Of a DNA stretch of 64,000 nucleotides, positions 49,785 through 56,562 are shown piece after piece; the stretch's first letter is position 1, and every line of letters begins with the position of its first letter. The stretch is from Streptomyces antarcticus (GTDB lineage Bacteria > Actinomycetota > Actinomycetes > Streptomycetales > Streptomycetaceae). The notes beneath the pieces were generated by a model. That model was not told where the DNA came from and searched no databases. It worked only from the letters and a program-made list of their open reading frames with translations. The translations under genes were made by a program, and so were the position numbers. The stretch covers positions 1 to 64,000 of the forward strand of contig NZ_JAPNLM010000027.1 of NCBI RefSeq assembly GCF_026627255.1, written 5' to 3'.

Positions 49785-50714
49785 ATGAACAGGAACACCG
49801 GGGCCAAGGCGCGTGAGCAAGCCGTCGACTGGCTTGAAATAGCCGCAGACCTGCCTCATCTGTTCGCCAGACTGTCCGAGCTCGTTCACGGAGCGGGCTA
49901 CGCGCCGGAGGACGTCGTTCTGATACCCCGCTCCGAGCTCGACCGCCGCGAGACCGCCGCCTTCACCGCCGGCTGGGCCGAGGCCATGGCCGAGGACCTG
50001 CCCCGCCTGCGGCGCGAGTATGAGAAGCGGATCGCCGAGGCGTACGCCGCCGGTAACTCCGGCCGCCGGGGCGGGCCGAGGGGCCCGGGTCACGGCCAGG
50101 GCGCCGAGGTGATCCGGCTGCCGTTCGCCGCGCTGGTCGAGCCGCCCGCTCCGGTGCGCGAGGTCGAGGAGCGCATGCGCCGGGCCCAGGCCCTCCTCGG
50201 CAGGCAGTCGGAGACCGGCCACGCCCAGGCCACCGAGGACGACGACCAGGCCGCCGGACGGCCGCGCCGTCATGACGGTCCGGACGCGGCCGAGGAGCTC
50301 GCGGGGGTCGAGGAGCAGCCCGCGGACTCCGCGGAGCCCGGCGGGACGGGCGGGCAGGAGCCGCCGGACGCGTCCGGCGGCGAGGGCGGGGCCGTCGGGT
50401 CCGACGGGTCCGACGGGTCCGACGACGCGGGCGCCGCGCGCGCGAGCGGGGAGGCGCCGCTCTTCGCCCAGCAGGTCCGCGAGAAGCGGACGCCGCCGAC
50501 CAGCCGTAAGGTCGTACGCCGCAACGGGCGGCCCATCGTGCCTCCGCTGGAGGCGGTCCCCGCGCAGTCCCGCCCGCACGGGCAGTCCGCGGAGTCCCAG
50601 GGGGCCGGCGAGCCCAGGCGGCGGAACCTGACGTCCCGGGCCCGCGCGCTCGCGGAGGACATGGAGACGAAGGCGGGCGGAACCAGGCCCGTGGCCCCGG
50701 AGGGCAGCCGCTGA
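49785..50714 (+). CDS. Unknown protein encoded against the tail operon
   Basis: 309 residues, the only plus-strand gene within the structural tail genes. The N-terminal 85 residues are structured (QAVDWLEIAADLPHLFARLS, YAPEDVVLIPRSELDRRETA, AFTAGWAEAMAEDLPRLRRE). The rest is disordered: Gly/Asp/Ser repeats (GSDGSDGSDD), acidic Ala/Glu segments and a basic C-terminus (SRKVVRRNGRPIVPPLEA). It shares the ETxAxTAGWxxAxAE motif with the small minus-strand gene at 49296. It is divergent from that gene and convergent with the chaperone gene. No domain recognised; a regulatory or assembly role is a guess. Confidence 0.7.
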   Translation: MNRNTGAKAREQAVDWLEIAADLPHLFARLSELVHGAGYAPEDVVLIPRSELDRRETAAFTAGWAEAMAEDLPRLRREYEKRIAEAYAAGNSGRRGGPRGPGHGQGAEVIRLPFAALVEPPAPVREVEERMRRAQALLGRQSETGHAQATEDDDQAAGRPRRHDGPDAAEELAGVEEQPADSAEPGGTGGQEPPDASGGEGGAVGSDGSDGSDDAGAARASGEAPLFAQQVREKRTPPTSRKVVRRNGRPIVPPLEAVPAQSRPHGQSAESQGAGEPRRRNLTSRARALAEDMETKAGGTRPVAPEGSR

Positions 50715-50748
50715 CGCGGCGCCCGCCGGGGCCTGGTGTGCGGGGAGC

Positions 50749-51189
50749 TCAGCCGAAGAACCGGACGAGCTGCTGCGGTGAGGGACCCGGTTCGGCGGCT
50801 GCCGGCGGGTCGGCGTCGGCGTCCGCGGCGTCCGCGTCCGGCCCGGCGGCGCCCGAGTCGGGTTTGCCGTTCGGCCGGGGCACCGGTTCCGGTGCCTCCA
50901 GCGGCTCGGCGTCCTCCTCGGAGTTGACCGAGGCGAACATCCAGTTCGCTGCCGCGAGATGGTCCACCGTCGCCGCCAGCAGGTGGTCGGTCACCGACCA
51001 GTCGGCGGCCTCGCCGAACAGCTCACGGTTGACGGAGCTCTCCCGCGGCAGGTGTTTGACCAGGACCATCAGGCGCCGCGAGGAGAGCTCCCCGCGGTGC
51101 CAGTCGAGCAGGTCCTTGCCGTAATAGCGGAGCAGGTCCGCCTCGAGGGCCTCGGCGTGTTCGTCGACGAACTCGACGAGGCTCAGCCT
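50749..51189 (-). CDS. Tail assembly chaperone, frameshift-dependent C-terminal part (gpT-like)
   Basis: 146 codons in the -1 frame relative to the upstream chaperone ORF, with no usable start of their own near the overlap. The first codons read RLSLVEFVDEHAEALEADLL, continuing into RYYGKDLLDWHRGELSSRRL and VLVKHLPRESSVNRELFGEA, and then an acidic Pro/Ala/Asp-rich tail ending PSPQQLVRFFG. Expressed through a -1 slip at 51189-51195 it gives a fusion of about 241 residues, the classic gpG-T arrangement. A methionine codon at 51069 exists but would discard the conserved start of the domain. Confidence 0.82.
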   Translation of the reverse strand, partial: RLSLVEFVDEHAEALEADLLRYYGKDLLDWHRGELSSRRLMVLVKHLPRESSVNRELFGEAADWSVTDHLLAATVDHLAAANWMFASVNSEEDAEPLEAPEPVPRPNGKPDSGAAGPDADAADADADPPAAAEPGPSPQQLVRFFG

Positions 51190-51473
51190 TCCCCCAGGCC
51201 GAGCCCGGACTCCTTGCCATAGGCCTCGAGGATCGCGGCGATGTCCTGCATCGTGATGTCGTGCTGCTCGAACTCCGCGAACTGCTTCTCGCCCAGCAGG
51301 AGCCGGAGCAGGCCGTCCACGTCGTTGTCGTCGAGCTTGCGCAGCCCCTTGGCGGCGGAGCGGGAGAGCTCGGTGGGGAGGGTGTAGGTCGCGCCGTCCA
51401 GCTCGAAGGACCAGGTACGGCCGAGGGCCTCCTGGCGCTGGGCGCGGGCCGCGTTGACGTCGAAGCCTGCCAT
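51183..51473 (-). CDS. Tail assembly chaperone, zero-frame product (gpG-like)
   Basis: 96 residues: MAGFDVNAARAQRQEALGRT, then WSFELDGATYTLPTELSRSA, LRKLDDNDVDGLLRLLLGEK and an end LEAYGKESGLGLGEG. The gene lies between the major tail protein and tape-measure genes, where siphoviruses encode the assembly chaperone. The ATG has GAGGAGACGCATCACC upstream; the CATCACC-ATGGCAGG start region is identical to that of the major tail gene. The C-terminus contains the slippery site that gives the longer form. Confidence 0.85.
   Translation of the reverse strand: MAGFDVNAARAQRQEALGRTWSFELDGATYTLPTELSRSAAKGLRKLDDNDVDGLLRLLLGEKQFAEFEQHDITMQDIAAILEAYGKESGLGLGEG
51189..51195 (-). promoter_or_regulatory. 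Programmed -1 ribosomal frameshift site
   Basis: On the coding strand the heptamer G GGG GAA is in the correct X XXY YYZ phase at codons 94-95 of the short chaperone, two codons before its TGA stop. Slipping back one base continues into the open frame to 50749. A bacterial tail chaperone frameshift in this position is the rule in siphoviruses. Confidence 0.8.
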
Positions 51474-51521
51474 GGTGATGCGTCTCCTCAGGGTGAGTGG
51501 ATTCGAGAAGGGGGGAGGGAC

Positions 51522-51542
51522 GGGGCGGCGGAGGGCCGCCCC
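51522..51542 (-). terminator. Short hairpin after the major tail gene
   Basis: Seven to eight GC pairs (GGGGCGGC with GCCGCCCC), 16 nt beyond the major tail stop. It is likely a partial terminator that keeps tail-tube mRNA in excess of chaperone mRNA. Confidence 0.45.
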
Positions 51543-51558
51543 GCCCCGAGGGGGTGGA

Positions 51559-52161
51559 TCAGACGGCGGCGTACGCGCTGTCCTTCATGACGAAGCTCGC
51601 CAGCGGCTTGTCGTCGCCCGCCGTCAGGGCGGTGAAGGTGATGCCCAGCGTGGACGCCGCCTTGCGGGCCAGCTTGATGTCGTCGGAGGCGGTGACCTGG
51701 CCGCGCGGGATGTAGAAGCGGTAGGTCACGACCGAGCCGTCACTGGCCTTGGTGTCCGTGAACTCCAGGCCGAGGGCGCGGGCATCGGCCTTCGGGGAGT
51801 CCGCGATGTCGTAGCGGTAGATGCCGTTGGACGGGGTGGCCTCGTCGGCCACCGCGCCGCCGCCCATGAAGAACGGCAGGGTGAGCTCGTTGAACTGGAA
51901 CAGCGAGAACTTCAGGCTCAGGTCCCGGTCGGAGTACGTGAAGTGCACCGGGCTGACGGCCTGCCAGGAGTCGATCGGCTCCAGCTTGTCCTTCTTGGAG
52001 AAGGTGACGCCGTCGCTGGTGGTGAAGCCGAGGTCCTTCCAGTTGGCACCCCAGTCGGTGTCCGGCTTGCCGGTGAAGGCGGTCGGCAGCGCGGTGCCGG
52101 CGGCGGCGACGAAGAGGCGGCCGCTGCCGGCGACGCGGATCTCGGACGAGTTTCCTGCCAT
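51559..52161 (-). CDS. Major tail (tube) protein
   Basis: 200 residues: MAGNSSEIRVAGSGRLFVAA, then FTGKPDTDWGANWKDLGFTT, SDGVTFSKKDKLEPIDSWQA, KFSLFQFNELTLPFFMGGGA and a C-terminal VVTYRFYIPRGQVTASDDIK with the last strand GITFTALTAGDDKPLASFVM. This is the phage tail-tube fold family seen in actinophages. It begins at ATG 52161 with GGAGAAGCATCACC upstream, between the tail terminator candidate and the assembly chaperone, as expected. Hexameric rings of this protein would build the non-contractile tube. Confidence 0.88.
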   Translation of the reverse strand: MAGNSSEIRVAGSGRLFVAAAGTALPTAFTGKPDTDWGANWKDLGFTTSDGVTFSKKDKLEPIDSWQAVSPVHFTYSDRDLSLKFSLFQFNELTLPFFMGGGAVADEATPSNGIYRYDIADSPKADARALGLEFTDTKASDGSVVTYRFYIPRGQVTASDDIKLARKAASTLGITFTALTAGDDKPLASFVMKDSAYAAV

Positions 52162-52230
52162 GGTGATGCTTCTCCTTATATAGGGGTCCGCCGCCCCGGA
52201 CCGCGGGGGAATCCGGGTCCGGGTACGGCA

Positions 52231-52256
52231 AAGGCCCCGCCGGACGGCAGGGCCTT
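52231..52256 (-). terminator. Hairpin between the tail terminator candidate and the major tail gene
   Basis: Seven pairs (AAGGCCC/GGGCCTT), an A-C mismatch and three more pairs, 14 nt after the stop at 52271. It may be an attenuator or processing site. Confidence 0.45.
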
Positions 52257-52270
52257 GGTCTGTGGGGGCG

Positions 52271-52681
52271 TCAGAAGACGCGTACGGACACCTTGATCAC
52301 GCAGACGTAGCGGTTCGCGCCGCGGTAGAGGTAGTCCGGCAGCCAGCGCGGGCCGTCCTGCTCCTCGACGTCCGTGAAGGCGTTCGAGCCGATGCTCTTG
52401 CCGATCGTGGCGAGCAGCGCGTGCCGGGCGGCGTTGGCCAGGCCGTGCGCGACCGTCTTGCTGGGGCCGTACACCTCCAGCTCGATCAGCGGCTCGTCGA
52501 CGTGCAGGTCGCTGGTCCAGGCGCCGCCGCGGCGATTGACCAGGACGGCCCTCTGCGTGCCGTCGAACCCGGAGGGCGGGTCGACGGCGACGACGGCCGA
52601 GGACAGGGCGGAGTCGGCCTTGAGGACGTCGACGACCAGGGCCTCGACGTCGGGGAAGGCACTCGGAGGAGGAGTGGTCAC
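52271..52681 (-). CDS. Tail terminator/completion-type protein (candidate)
   Basis: 136 residues: PDVEALVVDVLKADSALSSA, then a strand QRAVLVNRRGGAWTSDLHVD, EPLIELEVYGPSKTVAHGLA and DYLYRGANRYVCVIKVSVRV. Size, fold pattern (helix, strands, helix, strands) and the position immediately before the major tail gene match the tail terminator (gpU-like) or minor tail protein of siphoviruses. It is the first gene of the structural operon, 133 nt downstream of the shared operator. Confidence 0.72.
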   Translation of the reverse strand: MTTPPPSAFPDVEALVVDVLKADSALSSAVVAVDPPSGFDGTQRAVLVNRRGGAWTSDLHVDEPLIELEVYGPSKTVAHGLANAARHALLATIGKSIGSNAFTDVEEQDGPRWLPDYLYRGANRYVCVIKVSVRVF

Positions 52682-52813
52682 GACGGTTCACCTCAGCTGG
52701 TGGATGGAGGGGATGCCGGGCGGGCCCGAAGGGGGGCGGGGGTCGGGCACCGCCCGGCGGGGGGAGCGGCCGGCCGCCGCCCGTCCTGCGGGCGCAGCTC
52801 TGCCGCTGCACCA

Positions 52814-52842
52814 ACTGTGACACGTTGCGTGCGAGCGCGCAA
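52814..52842 (-). promoter_or_regulatory. Operator of the tail structural operon
   Basis: A 29-bp block identical to 54702-54730. It contains the 18-bp imperfect palindrome TTGCGTGCGAGCGCGCAA (52825-52842). It lies 133 nt before the first structural gene on the minus strand. Confidence 0.7.
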
Positions 52843-52963
52843 CTAAACCGGAGAGGTGGAGCGGACTGGTGCTGAACGCCGGGAAGCGGTGGGAGCCGAC
52901 GTGGAGCGGTCCGGCCCGGGAGTGGCGGGTGCAGCGTGCGGGCGGGGGTGCGGGTCGTAGAAA

Positions 52964-53006
52964 CGCCGGATGCCCGGCCTCCGGAAGGGAGGCCGGGCAT
53001 CCGGCG
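52964..53006 (-). terminator. Strong terminator after the regulatory operon
   Basis: A perfect 19-bp stem (52964-52982 with 52988-53006) and a 5-nt loop. On the minus strand it is followed by TTTCTAC. It lies 67 nt after the HTH gene and isolates the regulatory operon from the structural operon. Confidence 0.85.
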
Positions 53007-53073
53007 CGACGGGGACGGGCGGGGGAGCGTGGAGCAGAAGGTGCGGGTGGCGCGGGCGGCCGGGGCCGGGGGA

Positions 53074-53403
53074 TCAGGCCCCGCCCGGTCGGGACGTAGG
53101 CACGGGCTCCGCGCCACGCCCGGGCCGCTCCGCCTGCCGTACGGGTACGGGTGCGGGTGCGGGTGCGGGTGCGGGCTCGGCCCGCGCCGGCGGCCGCTGC
53201 GCCCGGCGGCTGGCGTCGCGCTCCGCGGCGAAGACGTCCTCCAGCCGGAACAGCTGGGCCCGGCCGGCCTTGCCGGCCGCGGTCAGCCGCCCCAGCTGGA
53301 CCCACTTGCGGATGGTGGCCGGGGCCACACCCGCCTCGTGCGCGGCCAGCGGTCCCGGGACCAGGGCGGGCAGTGGAAGGGAGAGGGGAGCGGGAGGAGT
53401 CAC
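53074..53403 (-). CDS. Small helix-turn-helix protein (MerR/excisionase-like)
   Basis: 109 residues from GTG 53403, overlapping the preceding stop as GTGA. The HTH lies at about 19-45 (LAAHEAGVAPATIRKWVQLG, then RLTAAGKAGRAQLFRLEDVF), the winged pattern of MerR or phage excisionase-type domains. The C-terminal 45 residues are a Pro/Ala/Arg tail encoded by a hexanucleotide repeat (six GGGTGC-type units at 53143-53178). Third gene of the regulatory operon. Likely DNA-binding. Confidence 0.75.
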   Translation of the reverse strand: MTPPAPLSLPLPALVPGPLAAHEAGVAPATIRKWVQLGRLTAAGKAGRAQLFRLEDVFAAERDASRRAQRPPARAEPAPAPAPAPVPVRQAERPGRGAEPVPTSRPGGA

Positions 53404-54110
53404 TGCGGAATGCCTTCCATCGCGGAGTCGATTTCCTCGGCACGGCATCCCGCCGCGGCGACCAGCTCGGCCCACTCGTCCTCGGGCCACAGGTGGCGGT
53501 AGGCCGGGTCGTCGCGGCAGCCGCACTCCTCGTCGGTACAGCGGCACGCCGGGTTGACGCACAGCACGGCCCGGCGGTCCGGGAAGGCGCGCAGCGAGAC
53601 CGAGTCGCACCTCGGGCACCGTCCGGACACCCGCACCACCTGTTCGGTGTCCCCGAGCGCGCGGGCGCAGCGGCGGGCCATGCGACGCGTCTCGTCCCGT
53701 ACGTGCCGGGACAGGACGGAGTACGCCGCGACCTCGTCGAGCAGGGCGGCGAGCCGGCGCAACCGTTCCGGCACCAGCGCACGCCGGGGGCGCGGGACAC
53801 CGAGCCGGGCGCAGACGGCCTCCTCCAGCTCGACCACGCCGTCGGTGATGTCGCGAATGGCGTCTGAGACGTGCAGCCGCAGCGGCGCGGCACTGCGCCC
53901 GGGGACGGCCAGGCCATGGCTCTGCTGGAGGAGCAGGGCCTCGCGCCGCTCCTCCCGTACGAGCGCGTCGTCGCGCGGGCCGCGCTGGGCGGGGACCGCG
54001 GTGGTGAACGGCGCGGCGCGGCCGGGGGCCAACTCCTCGCACAGCTCGGGGAAGTGCCGGATCAGCGAGGCGATCCAGAGGGCGCTGTCGGTTGTGGTCT
54101 GGTCAGTCAC
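53400..54110 (-). CDS. Cysteine-rich (putative zinc-ribbon) protein
   Basis: 236 residues from GTG 54110. The N-terminal 150 residues are mostly helical (SALWIASLIRHFPELCEELA, LRLHVSDAIRDITDGVVELE, RLRRLAALLDEVAAYSVLSR). The C-terminal part has a zinc-ribbon-like set: RCPRCDSVSL, AVLCVNPACRCTDEECGCRD. It overlaps the WhiB-like gene by 8 nt and the HTH gene by 4 nt, so it is in the same operon. No family name is certain. It could sense zinc or redox state or bind nucleic acid. Confidence 0.7.
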   Translation of the reverse strand: MTDQTTTDSALWIASLIRHFPELCEELAPGRAAPFTTAVPAQRGPRDDALVREERREALLLQQSHGLAVPGRSAAPLRLHVSDAIRDITDGVVELEEAVCARLGVPRPRRALVPERLRRLAALLDEVAAYSVLSRHVRDETRRMARRCARALGDTEQVVRVSGRCPRCDSVSLRAFPDRRAVLCVNPACRCTDEECGCRDDPAYRHLWPEDEWAELVAAAGCRAEEIDSAMEGIPQ

Positions 54111-54657
54111 GGAGGCTCCCGGAGGAAGAGGGGACGGCTGCGGGACGGCCGTTGCGCCACAGCCGGCCGCCGCAGACTCCGTCGAACAGGCTCTCGGCCG
54201 GGGCCACGGCCTGCACGCACTCGCGCCGGACCGGGCAGACGGCGCAGGCCCGCAGCGCGGGGGCGGCGTCCTTGATCCGCCGGGCGAAGACGACGGCCGG
54301 CGACAGGTCCCTGCACGCGGCGGAGGCCCGCCAGTGCCAGGGCCCGGCACGGTGTACGGCCGCCGGCTCGGCGGGCAGGCACGGCTCACCGGTCGGTGGG
54401 ACCGGTGCGGTCGCGGCAGCCGCTGCCGACGCGGCGGACGCGGCGGACGCGGCGGACGGCGCGCCGGACACGGACACCTCGGGCACCGGCACGCCGGATC
54501 CGGGCACGCCGGGCACGGTCGCACCGGACTCGAACCCGGGTACGGACGTCGTCAGGGCGGTGGGGCGGATGGTGTGACCCGGTGTGCGACCGGGCTGCGC
54601 GGACGGCGCCGGCGGTGCCGGAGGGCAGGGCCGGGCTGGGGACAGAGCGAGGGACAT
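54103..54657 (-). CDS. WhiB-like iron-sulfur transcription factor
   Basis: 184 residues from ATG 54657. The first 100 residues are a disordered Ala/Pro/Ser/Thr leader containing a 9-nt repeat encoding SAASAASAA. The Wbl domain follows: HWRASAACRDLSPAVVFARR with the first cluster Cys, then RACAVCPVRREC (Cys-x2-Cys-x5-Cys). In the following turn the invariant G(V/I)WGG reads GVCGG, followed by RLWRNGRP. Wbl proteins bind a 4Fe-4S cluster and the primary sigma factor. As first gene of an operon behind the shared operator, it is a likely activator of the tail genes (inference). Confidence 0.88.
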   Translation of the reverse strand: MSLALSPARPCPPAPPAPSAQPGRTPGHTIRPTALTTSVPGFESGATVPGVPGSGVPVPEVSVSGAPSAASAASAASAAAAATAPVPPTGEPCLPAEPAAVHRAGPWHWRASAACRDLSPAVVFARRIKDAAPALRACAVCPVRRECVQAVAPAESLFDGVCGGRLWRNGRPAAVPSSSGSLRD

Positions 54658-54701
54658 GGCGACTCCGCGACGGTGGGACTGCCGTGGCTCACGGCGCGCC
54701 C

Positions 54702-54730
54702 ACTGTGACACGTTGCGTGCGAGCGCGCAA
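54702..54730 (-). promoter_or_regulatory. Operator of the regulatory (WhiB-like) operon
   Basis: Identical over 29 bp to 52814-52842; the palindrome TTGCGTGCGAGCGCGCAA is at 54713-54730. It lies 45 nt before the WhiB-like start and is preceded on the minus strand by an AT-rich TATTAAT stretch that could be the -10. Confidence 0.7.
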
Positions 54731-54771
54731 TTAATATCTCCGACCGCAAGGTGCGCCGCATTGGTGGAAGG

Positions 54772-54796
54772 TATAATTCTGTGCGCGCAAGCACGC
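54772..54796 (+). promoter_or_regulatory. -10 box and operator of the XRE regulator gene
   Basis: A perfect TATAAT (54772-54777) is followed 4 nt later by TGCGCGCAAGCACGC (54782-54796), a close variant of the shared palindrome, located at the expected transcription start. The arrangement predicts autorepression. Confidence 0.7.
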
Positions 54797-54842
54797 TAAG
54801 CTGTGATCTCATGGAGCGGACTGCGGACTTGAGGAGCGGCAC

Positions 54843-55322
54843 ATGAGCACTCACGAACTGGACGCGTTCGCGGCCTGGATCGAAGGCCTGATGCGGGAGC
54901 GCGGATACGACATCGACGCGCCCAGGGGCGGCGGCAAGTCGAGGATCGCCGACGAGGCCGGGGTCCACCGGGCGGCCGTCACGCGGCTGCTCCAGCGGCA
55001 GAGCATGCCCGACCTGGAGACCATGCGCCGGATCGCCCCGCTGCTCGGTGTCTCGGTGCGCGACATGCTGGTCAGGTCCGGCCGGGTGAGCCCCGAGGAG
55101 CTGCCGCTCGCCTCCCAGAGCCTGCCGCCCGGGGGCAGGCCCACGACCATCGAGGACTTCGCCCGCTGGCTGGGGGTTCCCGAGAGCCGCCGCGAGGTCT
55201 TCGGCAAGGTGGTCAGCCAGTTCCTGGAGCCGGACGCCCCGGCCGCCGGGAAGGACGCCTCCGCCGAGGCGGCCGCCGACGCGCCGGCCGCCGCGGAGGG
55301 CCGCCGCCGGGCGCGGGACTGA
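54843..55322 (+). CDS. XRE-family transcriptional regulator
   Basis: 159 residues, divergent from the WhiB-like operon. An N-terminal helical segment (ELDAFAAWIEGLMRERGYDI) precedes an HTH_XRE domain at about 30-80: SRIADEAGVHRAAVTRLLQR, then QSMPDLETMRRIAPLLGVSV. The C-terminal region is Pro/Ala-rich. AGGAGCGGC is upstream of ATG. Operator copies in front of its own gene, the WhiB operon and the tail operon make it the obvious candidate repressor, as in temperate phages. Confidence 0.85.
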   Translation: MSTHELDAFAAWIEGLMRERGYDIDAPRGGGKSRIADEAGVHRAAVTRLLQRQSMPDLETMRRIAPLLGVSVRDMLVRSGRVSPEELPLASQSLPPGGRPTTIEDFARWLGVPESRREVFGKVVSQFLEPDAPAAGKDASAEAAADAPAAAEGRRRARD

Positions 55323-55678
55323 CCCCGTCCGGCCGCCGGTCCCAGGCCGCTGCGGGGCCCGTGCGGCGGCGACGCGCCCGCCCGGCCGGCGCCCCGCCCC
55401 GGGCGGGCCGGGGCGCTCCCGCTTGCGCCTGGTGTGTTTTCGTGCTGGGCATTTGTTTTGACCTACCTCTGTGAGGTAGGTACGCTCTGACCTTGTGCCT
55501 GGGGTGTGCCTAGGCTCTTGTGCGTGTCCATCAACCGCATGTGAGCCGCATCGGCCGCCGCGATCCAAGCGTTTCCGTGTCCGCACGGAGGTCCGCCGGA
55601 TCCGACACACCCGACCGCGTGGGTCGGCAAATGTTCCAGGTTAGCTTCACTACACGGCACACAGAAACCGGAGAAGTA
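55323..55678. other. Upstream region of the str operon
   Basis: 356 nt. The first 110 nt are GC-rich without a gene. The rpsL promoter is at 55458-55486 and the remaining 190 nt are an untranslated leader. No attachment-site-like repeat relating this border to the other end of the tail cluster could be found by eye. Confidence 0.65.
55458..55486 (+). promoter_or_regulatory. rpsL promoter with palindromic spacer
   Basis: TTGACC (55458-55463), 17-nt spacer and TACGCT (55481-55486), an excellent HrdB-type promoter. The spacer forms a perfect inverted repeat: ACCTACCTC, TGT, GAGGTAGGT (55461-55481), which overlaps the end of the -35 and the first base of the -10. Confidence 0.8.
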
Positions 55679-56050
55679 GTGCCTACGATCCAGCAGCTGG
55701 TCCGGAAGGGCCGGCAGGACAAGGTCGAGAAGACAAAGACCCCCGCGCTTGAGGCTTCGCCCCAGCGTCGCGGCGTCTGCACGCGAGTGTTCACGACCAC
55801 CCCGAAGAAGCCGAACTCGGCGCTCCGTAAGGTCGCGCGTGTGCGTCTGACCTCCGGCATCGAGGTCACGGCCTACATTCCGGGTGAGGGACACAACCTG
55901 CAGGAGCACTCGATCGTGCTCGTGCGTGGTGGCCGTGTGAAGGACCTGCCGGGTGTTCGTTACAAGATCATCCGCGGTGCGCTTGACACCCAGGCTGTCA
56001 AGAACCGCAAGCAGGCCCGCAGCCGCTACGGCGCCAAGAAGGAGAAGTAA
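55679..56050 (+). CDS. rpsL: 30S ribosomal protein S12
   Basis: 123 residues from GTG 55679 with GGAGAAG upstream: MPTIQQLVRKGRQDKVEKTK, then VFTTTPKKPNSALRKVARVR and GGRVKDLPGVRYKIIRGALD. Lys43 and Lys88 (E. coli numbering), the positions changed in streptomycin resistance, are wild type. First gene of the str operon; rpsG follows after 2 nt. Confidence 0.98.
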   Translation: MPTIQQLVRKGRQDKVEKTKTPALEASPQRRGVCTRVFTTTPKKPNSALRKVARVRLTSGIEVTAYIPGEGHNLQEHSIVLVRGGRVKDLPGVRYKIIRGALDTQAVKNRKQARSRYGAKKEK

Positions 56051-56052
56051 GA

Positions 56053-56523
56053 ATGCCTCGTAAGGGCCCCGCCCCGAAGCGCCCGGTCATCATCGACCCG
56101 GTCTACGCATCTCCTCTGGTGACGTCGCTCATCAACAAGATCCTCATGAACGGCAAGCGCTCCACCGCCGAGCGCATCGTTTACGGCGCCATGGAAGGCC
56201 TCCGCGAGAAGACCGGTGCTGACCCGGTCATCACGCTGAAGCGCGCGCTCGAGAACGTCAAGCCGTCCCTCGAGGTCAAGTCCCGCCGTGTCGGTGGCGC
56301 CACCTACCAGGTGCCGATCGAGGTCAAGCCCGGTCGCGCGGCTACCCTCTCGCTGCGCTGGATCGTGGGCTACTCCCGCGCCCGTCGCGAGAAGACCATG
56401 ACCGAGCGCCTCATGAACGAGCTCCTCGACGCCTCGAACGGCCTCGGTGCGGCCGTCAAGAAGCGTGAGGACACGCACAAGATGGCCGAGTCCAACAAGG
56501 CCTTCGCGCACTACCGCTGGTAG
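56053..56523 (+). CDS. rpsG: 30S ribosomal protein S7
   Basis: 156 residues: MPRKGPAPKRPVIIDPVYAS, then LINKILMNGKRSTAERIVYG, and the C-terminal NKAFAHYRW. The start follows AAGGAG inside the rpsL end, so translation is coupled. S7 nucleates the 30S head and in enterobacteria represses the str operon; whether it does so here is not visible. Confidence 0.98.
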   Translation: MPRKGPAPKRPVIIDPVYASPLVTSLINKILMNGKRSTAERIVYGAMEGLREKTGADPVITLKRALENVKPSLEVKSRRVGGATYQVPIEVKPGRAATLSLRWIVGYSRARREKTMTERLMNELLDASNGLGAAVKKREDTHKMAESNKAFAHYRW

Positions 56524-56562
56524 TCCCACCCCACATCGAGACCGAGAGAAGACCGAAGCCTT

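Larger units (their letters stand above)
52682..53073. other. Promoter and terminator region between regulatory and structural operons
   Basis: 392 nt with no gene supported. It contains the operator block at 52814-52842 in front of the structural operon and the 19-bp terminator stem at 52964-53006 behind the regulatory operon. Confidence 0.7.

Noticed and set aside
53149..53172. Possible CRISPR-like or satellite array
   Set aside because: Pure hexanucleotide repeat inside a coding Pro-Ala tail; no spacers and no cas genes anywhere in the window.
55790..55960. Streptomycin-resistance change in rpsL
   Set aside because: TTTPKKPNS and GGRVKDLPG are wild type at the positions of Lys43 and Lys88.
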